Below, in pieces: positions 56,701-64,000 of a stretch of DNA of 64,000 nucleotides. The stretch is from Roseiarcus sp963709655 (GTDB lineage Bacteria > Pseudomonadota > Alphaproteobacteria > Rhizobiales > Beijerinckiaceae): positions 34,541 to 98,540 of the forward strand of contig CAVPXF010000007.1 in the NCBI GenBank assembly GCA_963709655.1, given 5' to 3'. How positions within the stretch are numbered: position 1 is the first letter of the stretch; each line of letters starts with the position of its first letter. A program made the translations under genes and the position numbers. The notes under the pieces were generated by a model that did not search any database, was not told where the DNA came from, and worked only from the letters and a program-made list of their open reading frames with translations.

Positions 56701-56868
56701 GGTTCCGAGCTGCGCCGGCCGCTGGGCCTGGCGATCATCGGCGGTCTCGCGCTGAGCCAGATCCTGACGCTGTTCACGTCGCCGGTCATCTATCTCGCGT
56801 TCGACCGGCTTGCCCGACGTCTCGGTCATCGCCGGCCGGACCCGTCCCCGGCCGAGAGTCCAGCGTGA
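53758..56868 (+). CDS. RND multidrug efflux transporter (MdtB-like)
   Basis: A 1036-residue, 12-helix proton-driven pump. It starts MNLSGLFIVRPVATSLLMIA, and the proton-relay Asp pair is in TM4: GFVVDDSIVMIENIVRYLEE. The duplicated periplasmic porter domains contain GASPEVMSTTVTAPLE, and a second-half TM segment GIVLLIGIVKKNAIMIVDFA is present. With the 56865 gene it forms the heteromultimeric MdtBC-type pump, which in enterobacteria exports bile salts and novobiocin; the substrate here is not known. Start and stop overlap with both neighbours, so the three genes are translationally coupled. Confidence 0.95.
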   Translation: MNLSGLFIVRPVATSLLMIALVLVGLVSVGFLPVSSLPDVDYPTIQVRTFYPGASPEVMSTTVTAPLEVQLGEIPGLQQMTSISSATASIITLQFDLSINLDVAEQNVQEAINAANSLLPSGLPAPPTYAKVNPADQPILTLAVTSKAMSLTQLQDIANNRLASKIAEAPGVGLVSPAGGNVPAIRVEADPQKLASYGLNMDDLRTLLSDVTLSQPKGNFDGPELDYTINDNDQISDPNDYLNTIIAYQGGSPVLLRDVATVSQAPQDIEQGAWFNGAPAIVLNVQRQPGANVIKTVDQIKRQLPQLLASLPPSMHVDIVADSTGVIRSSVYDAAFELVFAIVLVVLVIFVFLRNLPATIIPSISVPVSLIGTLAVMYKLGYSIDNLSLMALIIATGFVVDDSIVMIENIVRYLEEGMRPLEAALTGAGQIGFTIISLTVSLIAVLIPLLFMGGVIGRLFSEFAVTLAITIVLSAVVSLTLVPMLCARMLRRRSERDPSRFERISEGLFNMTLSAYERGLRWVLRHQGLTLLVAIVTVGLTGYLYVVIPKGLFPVQDIGVLQGISIADNAVSYQAMSARQMALADAILKDADVTSLTSYVGIDGSNATLNNGRFLINLKGVDDRSLTAEQIARRIQAEVAHIPGIKLYLQPEQDLTLNTTVSPNQYQFVLRGPSQQAFAKYVPQIIDKMRRIKSITDVDSDLNNEGLTVNVDVNRQLAARFGITPATIDNALYDALGQRIVTTIFNQSTQYRVILVAKRDRLPDLKSLQSLYLPSQTAATGQVPLSAIADIMTGKSPLVISHLAQFPSVTVSFNLTEHASLSTAVDEINQAIQAVHLPPSITSSFQGAAQAFQDSLSSEVFLLIAALVAVYIVLGVLYESFIHPVTILSTLPSAGIGALLALMMAGEDLDVIGIIGIVLLIGIVKKNAIMIVDFALEAERVHGRSPEEAIFEASLLRFRPILMTTLAAMLGALPMLLGSGTGSELRRPLGLAIIGGLALSQILTLFTSPVIYLAFDRLARRLGHRRPDPSPAESPA

Positions 56869-59800
56869 ATATTCCCGCGCTTTTCATCGACCGACCGGTC
56901 GCGACGACACTGCTCGCGGTCGCGATCCTGCTATCGGGAGCGCTCGCCTATTTCCACCTGCCGGTGGCGCCATTGCCGAACATCACCTTCCCGGTGGTGG
57001 TCGTCCAGGCGAACATGGCCGGGGCCGCGCCCGAAATCATGGCGGCCACCGTCGCCGAGCCATTGGAAAAGCGCATATCGACAATCGCCGGCGTGACGGA
57101 GCTGACGTCGACCAGCTTTGTCGGCGCGGCGAGGATCATCGCCCAATTCGACGTGAGCCGCGACATCAATGGCGCGTCGCGCGACGTCCAGGCCGCGATC
57201 CAGGCGGCCCGCGCGGACTTGCCGACAACCTTACGCACCAATCCGACGTGGCGCCAATATAACCCGTCCGACTCGCCGATCATGATCCTGGCGCTGACTT
57301 CGGATACGCTCACCAGGGCGCAACTCTACGACAGCGCCGACACGGTGATTCAGCAGCAGCTTTCCCAGGTCAACGGCGTCGGCCAGATCACGCTCGGCGG
57401 CGCGGCGTTGCCTTCAGTCCGCATAGAGCTCGAACCGGACAAGCTCAACAGTTACGGCATCGGCATGGAGGACGTGCGGGCCGCGGTCTCCGCCGCCAAT
57501 GCAGACAGCGCCAAGGGCGATCTCGACGTGGACGGTCGACGCTACGAGGTCACGTCCAACGATCAGGCCACCGTCGCGGCCGACTACAAGAACCTCGTCA
57601 TCGCCTACCGCAAAGGGTCGCCGGTCCTGTTGCACGATGTCGCCGAAGTGGAAGATTCGAACGAGAATATCCGTAATGTCGGCCTTTACAACGGCAAGTC
57701 GGCAGTCGGCGTCATCGTCTATCCAATCCCGGGCGCCAACATCGTCGAAACCGACGCGGAAATCCGCAGGGTCCTGCCCTCGGTCGAGGCGACTCTGCCG
57801 CACGGCGCCCACGTCAACATCGCCATGGACCGCTCGCAGTCCGTCAATGCGGCAGTCGAAGACACCGGACGCACCCTCACCATCGCCGTGATGCTGGTGA
57901 TCGCGGTGGTTTTTGTCTTCCTGCAATCCCTGCGTTCGATGTGGATACCGGCGGTGGCCTTGCCGTTGTCGATCATCGGCACGTTCGGACCGATGTATCT
58001 GATCGGCTACAGTATCGACAATCTTTCCCTTATGGCGCTGACCATCGGCACCGGCTTCGTCGTCGACGATGCCGTGGTCGTGCTCGAAAACATCGTGCGT
58101 CATCTCGACTCGGGACTGAGTCCGCGAGACGCAGCCTTGCGCGGCAGCGCCGAAGTCGCCTTCACAGTGATTTCGATGAGCCTGTCCCTGATCGCAGTCT
58201 TCATCCCCATACTGTTGATGCCCGGGACAGTCGGATTGGTGTTTCACGAGTTTGCGGTGACCCTGTCGATCGCCATCCTGTTTTCAATGGTGATCTCGCT
58301 GACCATCACGCCGTGCATGTGCGCCCACGTGCTGAAATCGCGGGCGGAGTTGCATTCCAGGCCCCGTTGGGCGGTCTGGACGGAGAGCCAGTTCGACCGG
58401 TTCAGGAACGCCTACGCGCGCGGGCTGCATGTCGTCCTCGACCGCACGCTGCTGGTCGGGCTCGTGCTGATCGGCTTGATCGTCGGAAATATCTATTTAT
58501 TCAAGCTTTTGCCGTCCACGTTCTTTCCCGAGCAGGATACGGGCATCGTACTCGGTCAGATCATCGCCGATCAGGATATCTCCTTTCCGGCGATGTCCGA
58601 GAAGCTCGCCCAATTGCAAAAGATCGTGCAGACGGATCCCGCGGTCGCCTCGGTCTTCGGCTTCGCCGGTTCGGGGTCCGCCGGGCGAGCCGGCAATACC
58701 GCGAATATCTACATCGAACTCAAACCGCTTGCCGTGCGAGGCGCTTCTGCAGCCGAAATCGTCCAGCGCTTGCGTCCCAAACTGAGCGGCATTGCCGGGG
58801 CGCGGCTATTCCTGCAAGCCCAACAGGATTTGCATCTCGGGGGCAGGCAATCGGCGGCGGAATACCAATATACCCTGAGCGGCGACGACGCCGACGCCAT
58901 ATACAAGCTTGTCCCCAGGTTGATCACGGAGCTTGGCAAGCACCGGGATCAGTTGACTGACGTCAACACGGACATGCAGCAGGACGGATTGCAGACCTTT
59001 GTAACAATCGATCGTCAGACTGCGGCGCGGTACAATCTCACGCCAAATCAGATCGACGCGATACTCTATGACGCCTATGGCCAGCGCACCGTCTCCACAA
59101 TCTATAACCCGTACAATCAGTATTTCGTGGTGATGGAGGTCGCGCCGAAATACTGGCAATATCCGCAAGAGCTCAATCGGATTTTCTTCAGCACGGCGGC
59201 CGGCAACGTATCGGGAACGCAACAGACTCAGATGCCGGCCGGCACCGTCAGCGGCGTGACTCCGTTCATATCGGTCGTCGCGACTGAAGCGGCCTCAGCC
59301 AGCACGAACGCGTTGAACGCCAACGCCCAGGCCAACCAGGCGACCAACGCGATATCCAACAGCCGCGGCGGAACGTCCAGCGGCAGTTCCGATAGCACAG
59401 CCGCCGAGACGATGGTGCCCGTGTCCGCCCTGGCTCAGTCCGTCAACAACCATACCGCGATCCAGGTCAACCACCAGAGCGGCCTGATCGCGGCGACGAT
59501 CTCGTTCAACCTGCCGCCGGGAGGATCGCTGAGCGCCGCCCAGGCGGCGATCAATTCGGCCATGAGCGATTTGGGCGCGCCTGCTTCGATCCACGGCAAT
59601 CTTCAAGGTTCGGCGCAGGTCTTTGCGCGGTCTCTTTCCGCAATACCGCTTTTGATCCTGGCGGCTCTTGTCACTGTTTATATCGTGCTGGGAATTCTCT
59701 ACGAGAATACCATCCATCCCCTGACGATACTGTCGACTCTCCCCTCGGCCGGGATCGGCGCGACGCTGGCGCTCCTGTTTTTTAACGTGCCATTCTCGAT

Positions 59801-60194
59801 GATTGCGCTGATCGGCATAATTTTGCTCATTGGCATCGTGAAGAAGAACGCCATCATGATGATCGATGTCGCGATCCATTTGGAACGGCACGAGAAGCGG
59901 GACGGGAAGGAGGCCATCCACGAGGCGGCCGTGATTCGTCTCCGACCGATCATGATGACCACGGCCGCCGCGGTGCTTGGCGCCGTGCCGCTCGCCATTG
60001 GCATCGGCCAGGGGGCGTCGCTGCGTCAGCCGCTCGGAATAACGGTGATGGGCGGTCTGATACTCAGTCAGATCTTCACGCTCTTCACGACGCCGGTGAT
60101 CTATCTCTCTCTCGAACGCCTTCGTCTCAAGCTGGTCGGACTCGCGTCCGAATTGCCGTGGCGCGCCGGACGCCAAACGGGTTCGAACGCGTGA
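56865..60194 (+). CDS. RND multidrug efflux transporter (MdtC-like) with low-complexity insert
   Basis: A 1109-residue second RND pump, starting at GTG 56865, which overlaps the TGA of the preceding gene. It begins MNIPALFIDRPVATTLLAVA, with the TM4 relay GFVVDDAVVVLENIVRHLDS and a late IILLIGIVKKNAIMMIDVAI. It is about 75 residues longer than its partner, owing largely to an insert near residues 810-850 rich in Ala, Asn, Ser and Thr (TNALNANAQANQATNAISNS, then SRGGTSSGSSDSTAAE) in the second periplasmic domain. Such a flexible loop is not seen in the classical MdtC proteins I know. Otherwise intact. Confidence 0.95.
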   Translation: MNIPALFIDRPVATTLLAVAILLSGALAYFHLPVAPLPNITFPVVVVQANMAGAAPEIMAATVAEPLEKRISTIAGVTELTSTSFVGAARIIAQFDVSRDINGASRDVQAAIQAARADLPTTLRTNPTWRQYNPSDSPIMILALTSDTLTRAQLYDSADTVIQQQLSQVNGVGQITLGGAALPSVRIELEPDKLNSYGIGMEDVRAAVSAANADSAKGDLDVDGRRYEVTSNDQATVAADYKNLVIAYRKGSPVLLHDVAEVEDSNENIRNVGLYNGKSAVGVIVYPIPGANIVETDAEIRRVLPSVEATLPHGAHVNIAMDRSQSVNAAVEDTGRTLTIAVMLVIAVVFVFLQSLRSMWIPAVALPLSIIGTFGPMYLIGYSIDNLSLMALTIGTGFVVDDAVVVLENIVRHLDSGLSPRDAALRGSAEVAFTVISMSLSLIAVFIPILLMPGTVGLVFHEFAVTLSIAILFSMVISLTITPCMCAHVLKSRAELHSRPRWAVWTESQFDRFRNAYARGLHVVLDRTLLVGLVLIGLIVGNIYLFKLLPSTFFPEQDTGIVLGQIIADQDISFPAMSEKLAQLQKIVQTDPAVASVFGFAGSGSAGRAGNTANIYIELKPLAVRGASAAEIVQRLRPKLSGIAGARLFLQAQQDLHLGGRQSAAEYQYTLSGDDADAIYKLVPRLITELGKHRDQLTDVNTDMQQDGLQTFVTIDRQTAARYNLTPNQIDAILYDAYGQRTVSTIYNPYNQYFVVMEVAPKYWQYPQELNRIFFSTAAGNVSGTQQTQMPAGTVSGVTPFISVVATEAASASTNALNANAQANQATNAISNSRGGTSSGSSDSTAAETMVPVSALAQSVNNHTAIQVNHQSGLIAATISFNLPPGGSLSAAQAAINSAMSDLGAPASIHGNLQGSAQVFARSLSAIPLLILAALVTVYIVLGILYENTIHPLTILSTLPSAGIGATLALLFFNVPFSMIALIGIILLIGIVKKNAIMMIDVAIHLERHEKRDGKEAIHEAAVIRLRPIMMTTAAAVLGAVPLAIGIGQGASLRQPLGITVMGGLILSQIFTLFTTPVIYLSLERLRLKLVGLASELPWRAGRQTGSNA

Positions 60195-60239
60195 AGATCC
60201 GGATCCCCCTCGCGGTCGGACGGACGCCGACCGGCGCCC

Positions 60240-61016
60240 TTACCCCCGCTCCTTCGAGATGAACTGCCGGAAGCGCTCCGACGTCGCCCCCGAAAACAGC
60301 GCCTCGGGCTCGCCCTCGGCCTCCACCAGCCCCTGATGCAGGAACATCACCCGGGTCGAGACGTCGCGGGCGAAGCCCATCTCGTGGGTCACGACCAGCA
60401 TGGTGCGGCCCTCGTCGGCGAGGGCGCGCATGACGCGCAGCACTTCGCCGACCAGCTCCGGGTCGAGCGCCGAGGTCGGCTCGTCGAACAGCATCACCTT
60501 GGGACGCATGGCGAGCGCGCGCGCGATGGCGGCGCGCTGCTGCTGTCCGCCCGAGAGGTGGGCTGGATAGTAGTTCCACCGGTCGGCGATCCCCACCTTG
60601 GCGAGCAGGGCGCGCGCCTCCTCGACGCATTCGGCGCGCGGGCGCTTCTGCACGTGATGGGGCGCCTCGATCAGGTTCTCGAGCACCGTCAGATGCGACC
60701 AGAGATTGAAGTTCTGGAACACCATGCCGAGCTCGGAGCGGATGCGGTCGACCTGGCGCCGGTCGGCGGCCTCCGCGGTTCCGTCCGACTTGCGGCGCAT
60801 CTTGATCACTTCTCCCGCGACCGTGACCTCGCCGGCGTCGGGCGTCTCGAGCAGGTTGATGCAGCGCAAGAACGTGCTCTTGCCGGAGCCGGACGAGCCG
60901 AGGATCGAGATGACGTCGCCGTCCTCAGCGGTGAGAGAAATGCCCTTGAGCACCTCCAGCGAACCGAATCGTTTGTGCATGTCCTTGACGGTCAGGGCCG
61001 GGGTCGCTGCGGGCAT
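60240..61016 (-). CDS. Polar amino-acid ABC transporter ATP-binding protein (HisP/OccP-like)
   Basis: A 258-residue ATPase. Walker A SSGSGKST, Q-loop MVFQNFNLWSHLTVLEN, signature LSGGQQQRAAIARAL, Walker B VMLFDEPTSALDPE and the switch His in VVTHEMGFARD are complete. The ATRSDG-type insert MRRKSDGTAEAADRRQVDRI is typical of HisP/OccP-like proteins. The start ATG 61016 gives MPAATPALTVKDMHKRF. It belongs to a leftward cluster with two permeases and a binding protein, though a dispersed inverted repeat (61050-61136) separates it from the permease genes. Confidence 0.95.
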   Translation of the reverse strand: MPAATPALTVKDMHKRFGSLEVLKGISLTAEDGDVISILGSSGSGKSTFLRCINLLETPDAGEVTVAGEVIKMRRKSDGTAEAADRRQVDRIRSELGMVFQNFNLWSHLTVLENLIEAPHHVQKRPRAECVEEARALLAKVGIADRWNYYPAHLSGGQQQRAAIARALAMRPKVMLFDEPTSALDPELVGEVLRVMRALADEGRTMLVVTHEMGFARDVSTRVMFLHQGLVEAEGEPEALFSGATSERFRQFISKERG

Positions 61017-61049
61017 CCGGGTAATCCTACACAGGAATCGGGAGACCGC

Positions 61050-61136
61050 CATTGCGAGGAGCGCAGCGACGAAGCAATCCAGGGACCGTCGGGCGCCCTA
61101 CAATTCGTGGATTGCTTCGCTGCGCTCGCAATGACG
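61050..61136. repeat. Dispersed inverted-repeat element (CATTGCGAGG type), copy 2
   Basis: CATTGCGAGGAGCGCAGCGA with CGAAGCAATCCA is matched about 25 bases later by TGGATTGCTTCGCTGCGCTC with GCAATGACG, near-perfect arms. It lies within the amino-acid transporter cluster, between the ATPase and permease genes, and could act as a processing or attenuation point. Copy 1 is at 31255. Confidence 0.8.
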
Positions 61137-61151
61137 GACTCCCATGGGGGT

Positions 61152-61844
61152 TCAGCTCGGGCGCGCGCGCAAATGCGGCGACAGACGCCGCTCGAGGCTC
61201 AGGAACGCGGCGCCGAGGATGTAATTGACGGTGAAATAAATGGCGCCGGCGAGGATCAGCGGCAGGTAGGTGACCAGCGTGTCGTTGCGGATCTTGAGCG
61301 CCACGCTCAACACGTCCCAGAGCGTGATCAGCGAGACGAGCGCGGTCGCCTTGACCATCGAGATCATCTCCGTCGAGTAGGCCGGCAGCGCGTGCCGGAG
61401 CGCGATCGGAAAGATGATGCGCCGGAAGAGCAGGAGCCCCGACATGCCGCAGGCGCGCGCCGCCTCGACCGCGCCGTGCGGCACGGCGATGAGCGCGCCG
61501 CGGAAGATCTCGGACTGATAGCCCGCGGTGCAGAGCCCCAGCGCCAGCACGCCGCAATTGAACGGGTCGCGCAGGATCGGCCAGACGATGCTGTGGCGCA
61601 CGGCCGGGAGCGAAGCGAGGCCGTAGTAGACGATGAAGAGCTGGATGAGCAGCGGGGTGCCGCGGAAGACCGCGACATAGGCGCGCGCAAGGACCTCGAG
61701 CGGCTTTGCGCCGCTGACCCGCATCCAGGTGACGCCCGCCGCCACGAAGCCTCCGAGAACGACCGACAGGAACCAGACTTCGAGCGTGAGGGGCAGGGCG
61801 CCCATGAGCCGCCAGAAGGTGGTCGCGGTGAAGCCCCAATCCAT
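61152..61844 (-). CDS. Polar amino-acid ABC transporter permease (HisM/OccM-like)
   Basis: A 230-residue inner-membrane permease with about five transmembrane segments and the conserved EAA loop: AVFRGTPLLIQLFIVYYGLA near the middle and PHGAVEAARACGMSGLLLFR (EAAxxxG) later. It pairs with the gene at 61848 as a heterodimer. Its ATG lies three bases after the stop of the preceding permease gene. It delivers the basic amino acid or opine-like substrate captured by the periplasmic protein encoded upstream. Confidence 0.94.
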   Translation of the reverse strand: MDWGFTATTFWRLMGALPLTLEVWFLSVVLGGFVAAGVTWMRVSGAKPLEVLARAYVAVFRGTPLLIQLFIVYYGLASLPAVRHSIVWPILRDPFNCGVLALGLCTAGYQSEIFRGALIAVPHGAVEAARACGMSGLLLFRRIIFPIALRHALPAYSTEMISMVKATALVSLITLWDVLSVALKIRNDTLVTYLPLILAGAIYFTVNYILGAAFLSLERRLSPHLRARPS

Positions 61845-61847
61845 GGC

Positions 61848-62564
61848 TCACCCCGCAATGCGGCGCATGCCGCGGGTCGCGCGCGCCTCGGCCAGGTCGA
61901 AGATGCGGGTCGTGACGAGGGTCATCATCAGATAGAGCACGAGGCCGCCGAGATAGAAGGCGAAAGGCTGATGGGTCGAGCCGGCCCCGACTTGGCTCAC
62001 CCGCATGAGCTCGGTGAGGCCGGTGACGGAAATCAGCGACAAATCTTTCAGCGCCACCTGCCACAGATTGCCGAGGCCCGGCAGGGCGAAGCGCAGCACC
62101 TGCGGCGCGATGATGCGGCGGAACATCAGCCAGCGGTCCATGCCCATGCTGACCGCAGCCTCGAGCTCGCCTTTGGCGATGGCGAGATAGGCGGCGCGGA
62201 ACACTTCCGCCTGATAGGAGCCGGAGATGACGCCGACCGCGAGCGCGCCGGCCAGGAAGGACGGCACGCCGACGAAGCCGTCATAGCCGACGAGGAACGC
62301 CGCCGTCGTCAACAGGGTCGAAGAGCCGAAATAGACGAAGTAGACGACCAGCAACTCAGGCAGGCCGCGAAACACGGCCGCATAGGCCTCGCCGGCCGCC
62401 CCCGCGAGCCGGTCGCCGGAGAGCCGCGACCAGGCGACCAGCGCGCCGATCACGGCGCCGATCAGGAGCCCGCAGGCCGAGACGAGCAGCGTCATGCCGG
62501 CGCCGGTGAGCAGCGCCAGCCCCCACCCGCCTTCTCCGAAGCCGAAGATGCCGAGACCGTTCAC
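61848..62564 (-). CDS. Polar amino-acid ABC transporter permease (HisQ/OccQ-like)
   Basis: A 238-residue inner-membrane permease. It starts MNGLGIFGFGEGGWGLALLT; the family segment YAAVFRGLPELLVVYFVYFG and the EAA loop AIAKGELEAAVSMGMDRWLM are visible. It lies 62 bases after the binding-protein gene and directly before the second permease. The two permeases together form the membrane channel. Confidence 0.94.
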   Translation of the reverse strand: MNGLGIFGFGEGGWGLALLTGAGMTLLVSACGLLIGAVIGALVAWSRLSGDRLAGAAGEAYAAVFRGLPELLVVYFVYFGSSTLLTTAAFLVGYDGFVGVPSFLAGALAVGVISGSYQAEVFRAAYLAIAKGELEAAVSMGMDRWLMFRRIIAPQVLRFALPGLGNLWQVALKDLSLISVTGLTELMRVSQVGAGSTHQPFAFYLGGLVLYLMMTLVTTRIFDLAEARATRGMRRIAG

Positions 62565-62626
62565 GCCGCCCGCCGTCGCAAGTATCGCGCCGCCCGCCTC
62601 TCCAGCGGGCGGCGCGCGTCACGCTG

Positions 62627-63481
62627 TCACGGCGTGGTGTCGATCTTGAACCACTTGAGCGAGTACTTCTTGACCGAGCCGTCGGCGAAGGCCGCGTCGA
62701 GCGCCTTGTCGAATTTCGCGGTCAGATCGGCGTCGCTCTTCCTGAGGCCCATGCCCACCCCGACGCCGAACACGTCGCCGATGAACTCGGGTCCGACGAT
62801 CTCGAGATCCTTGGCATCGGGCTTGCCGATCGCCGCCGCGATCGTCGGATAGTCGTCGAGCGCGATGTCGATGCGGCCGGCCTTGAGGTCGAGGTCGCGG
62901 TCGTCGGTGGTCTTGTATTCCTTGATGGTCGCGATGTCCTTCAGGTACTTGTTGGCGAAATTGGCGTGCGTGGTCGAGGACTGGACGCCGATCGTCTTGC
63001 CCTTGAGCGCCGCCTGCACCGCCTTGATCGCGGCGGCGCCGGCCGCCGGGTCCTTGGCGGCGTTGACCACCTTGCCGCTGCCGAGCGCCTTGGCGATGTC
63101 GCTGTCCTTGGCGGCCATGAAGGCGGCGGGCGGCGCGGCGTAGGGCTTGGAGAAGTCAATCTCCTTCTTGCGCTCGTCGGTGATCGACATGCCGTCCATG
63201 ATGACGTCGAACTTGCCGGCCTTGAGGCCCGGGATCATGCCGTCCCAGTCCTGCGCGATGATCTTGCACTCGACGCCGACCCGCTTGCACAGGTCGTTGG
63301 CGAGATCGGGCTCGAAGCCGACGATCTTTCCGCTCGAGTCGGTCAGGTTGTAGGGATCGTAGGCGCCTTCCATGCCGATCACGACGGTCTTCCAGTCCTT
63401 GGCGAAAGCCGCCGGGGCCAGCGCCAGCGTCGCGACGACGGACGCGCCGAGCGCGACCGATTTCCAGAATTTCGAGCCCAT
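62627..63481 (-). CDS. Polar amino-acid ABC transporter substrate-binding protein (HisJ/ArgT-like)
   Basis: A 284-residue periplasmic protein. A signal peptide (KSVALGASVVATLALAPAAF, cleavage after AFA) is followed by the family 3 motif GFEPDLANDLCKRVGVECKI (G[FYIL][DE][LIVMT][DE]LAxx[IVMT]-like) and IIAQDWDGMIPGLKAGKFDV. It binds the amino acid with high affinity. ATG 63481 is preferred to the TTG directly before it. It is first in the leftward cluster of four genes. Residues matching arginine/lysine/ornithine-binding proteins are suggestive, but the ligand is not certain. Confidence 0.94.
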   Translation of the reverse strand: MGSKFWKSVALGASVVATLALAPAAFAKDWKTVVIGMEGAYDPYNLTDSSGKIVGFEPDLANDLCKRVGVECKIIAQDWDGMIPGLKAGKFDVIMDGMSITDERKKEIDFSKPYAAPPAAFMAAKDSDIAKALGSGKVVNAAKDPAAGAAAIKAVQAALKGKTIGVQSSTTHANFANKYLKDIATIKEYKTTDDRDLDLKAGRIDIALDDYPTIAAAIGKPDAKDLEIVGPEFIGDVFGVGVGMGLRKSDADLTAKFDKALDAAFADGSVKKYSLKWFKIDTTP

Positions 63482-63690
63482 CAACTCACTCCCATGCCTT
63501 GAATTCGCTCACGCGACCCGGCGGCTGGGCCGGCCCGGATCCGGGCTCCTCGAGGGAAACCCGGCGATTAGTCTTACATGCGGGTCTTCGGGTTGGGAAT
63601 GCGAGGGCAAGCCCAATTTCTGCGCTGCGATGACGCAGAGGGCCTAAGCGGCGTGCGCCCTCGCGGGCGCAATCCGGCTAACGGGACGCG

Positions 63691-63740
63691 CATTGTAGGG
63701 CGCGGTCGATGACCGCGCCGGCCGGGTCAGCGACCCGGCG
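63691..63740. repeat. REP-type double palindrome, copy 2
   Basis: GGCGCGGTC-GAT-GACCGCGCC is followed by GCCGGGTC-AGC-GACCCGGC. It has the same layout as 16003-16058, with the second stem changed on both sides so that pairing is kept. The rest of 63482-63755 contains no gene. Confidence 0.7.
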
Positions 63741-63755
63741 CTAGAGCGCGCCGTC

Positions 63756-64000
63756 TCACGCCGCCGCTTTGATCGAGGCCGCCGTCTTCTCCATGATCTC
63801 GTCGATCTGAGCCTCGCTGACGATCAGCGGCGGGGTCAGTTCGATCGTGTCGCCGGAGATGCGCACCATGAGCCCGGCCTCGTGGAACGCATGGTCGAGA
63901 ACCTTCAGGCCGCGTATGGTGGGGCTGCCGGGGATGGGGGCGAGGTCGATTGCGCCGGTGAGGCCGACGCAGCGGATGTCGACCACGTTCGGTAGGCCCT
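63756..64000 (-). CDS. Class III aminotransferase, C-terminal part (gene continues outside window)
   Basis: The last 80 or so residues of a PLP-dependent aminotransferase of the omega-amino acid:pyruvate type. The segment VVDIRCVGLTGAIDLAPIPG, the conserved DTIELTPPLIVSEAQIDEIM near the C-terminus (the SPPLxxxxxEID pattern) and the final helix EKTAASIKAAA identify the fold. The PLP lysine lies outside the window. Adjacent to an amino-acid importer, but 275 bases separate them and co-function is only possible, not shown. Confidence 0.85.
   Translation of the reverse strand, partial: GLPNVVDIRCVGLTGAIDLAPIPGSPTIRGLKVLDHAFHEAGLMVRISGDTIELTPPLIVSEAQIDEIMEKTAASIKAAA

Noticed and set aside
60336..62852. 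838-codon plus-strand open frame
   Set aside because: It is antisense to the amino-acid ABC transporter genes, all with intact motifs; the translation is a charged low-complexity shadow.

Overview
This 64 kb window is high-GC chromosomal DNA of an alphaproteobacterium, most likely in the order Hyphomicrobiales (Rhizobiales). That placement is inferred from the 55-residue L33 protein, the FixL-like kinase, the REP-type palindromes typical of that order and the overall gene style. No 16S rRNA gene is present, so no genus is claimed.

Layout. (1) 1-16.0 kb: a pentose and plant-glycan catabolic island. A leftward operon (L-fucose/arabinose-isomerase-fold protein, split transketolase, FGGY kinase) diverges from a ribose-type (CUT2) ABC importer with a DUF2291 lipoprotein. 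A DeoR-family regulator follows, then a CUT1 ABC importer with a DUF5060/DUF4038 apiosidase-like glycoside hydrolase. The enzyme set fits the transketolase route for the branched pentose D-apiose. Operator-like sequences (TCGAT-N5-ACGAT type) at three promoters suggest one shared regulator. (2) 16.0-20.3 kb: a 2.4 kb island bounded by a 151-bp direct repeat taken from the 3' end of a PHB-depolymerase gene. It carries a serine recombinase fused to an MNT-type nucleotidyltransferase, a truncated HEPN gene and a Fic/antitoxin pair. The PHB-depolymerase gene is broken and its CopG-type neighbour is intact. (3) 20.3-26.1 kb: two decayed genes, a Spy-like protein, a strong candidate small RNA with three anti-Shine-Dalgarno loops, an HpcH/HpaI aldolase and gyrB. 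(4) 26.1-31.5 kb: repeat-rich DNA (180-bp tandem repeats, REP elements), a frameshifted outer-membrane protein and a Tat-signal cytochrome P450-like protein. (5) 31.5-34.6 kb: an orphan VgrG with DUF6931 and PAAR-like (DUF4280) partners.

(6) 34.8-49.1 kb: mostly housekeeping and general metabolism: xseA, a glutamine amidotransferase, tRNA-Glu(CTC) with small genes beside it, rpmG, a GNAT protein, glutaryl-CoA dehydrogenase with ETF-ubiquinone oxidoreductase (linked electron transfer), a soluble P450, a frameshifted thpR, Dps, a VOC protein and a FixL-like hybrid histidine kinase. (7) 49.8-51.5 kb: an IS3-family element with an exact 4-bp target duplication, beside a truncated nucleotide-cyclase gene. 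(8) 52.4-60.2 kb: a tripartite-type RND efflux operon (adaptor plus two pumps, MdtABC-like) with translationally coupled genes. (9) 60.2-63.5 kb: a polar amino-acid ABC importer. The window ends inside a class III aminotransferase gene.

Six apparent genes are interrupted by one or more single-base-type frameshifts (PHB depolymerase, thioesterase, small membrane protein, outer-membrane protein, thpR, cyclase), and rbsA-like has a start problem. This could be real decay or sequencing error and matters for interpreting every pseudogene call here.
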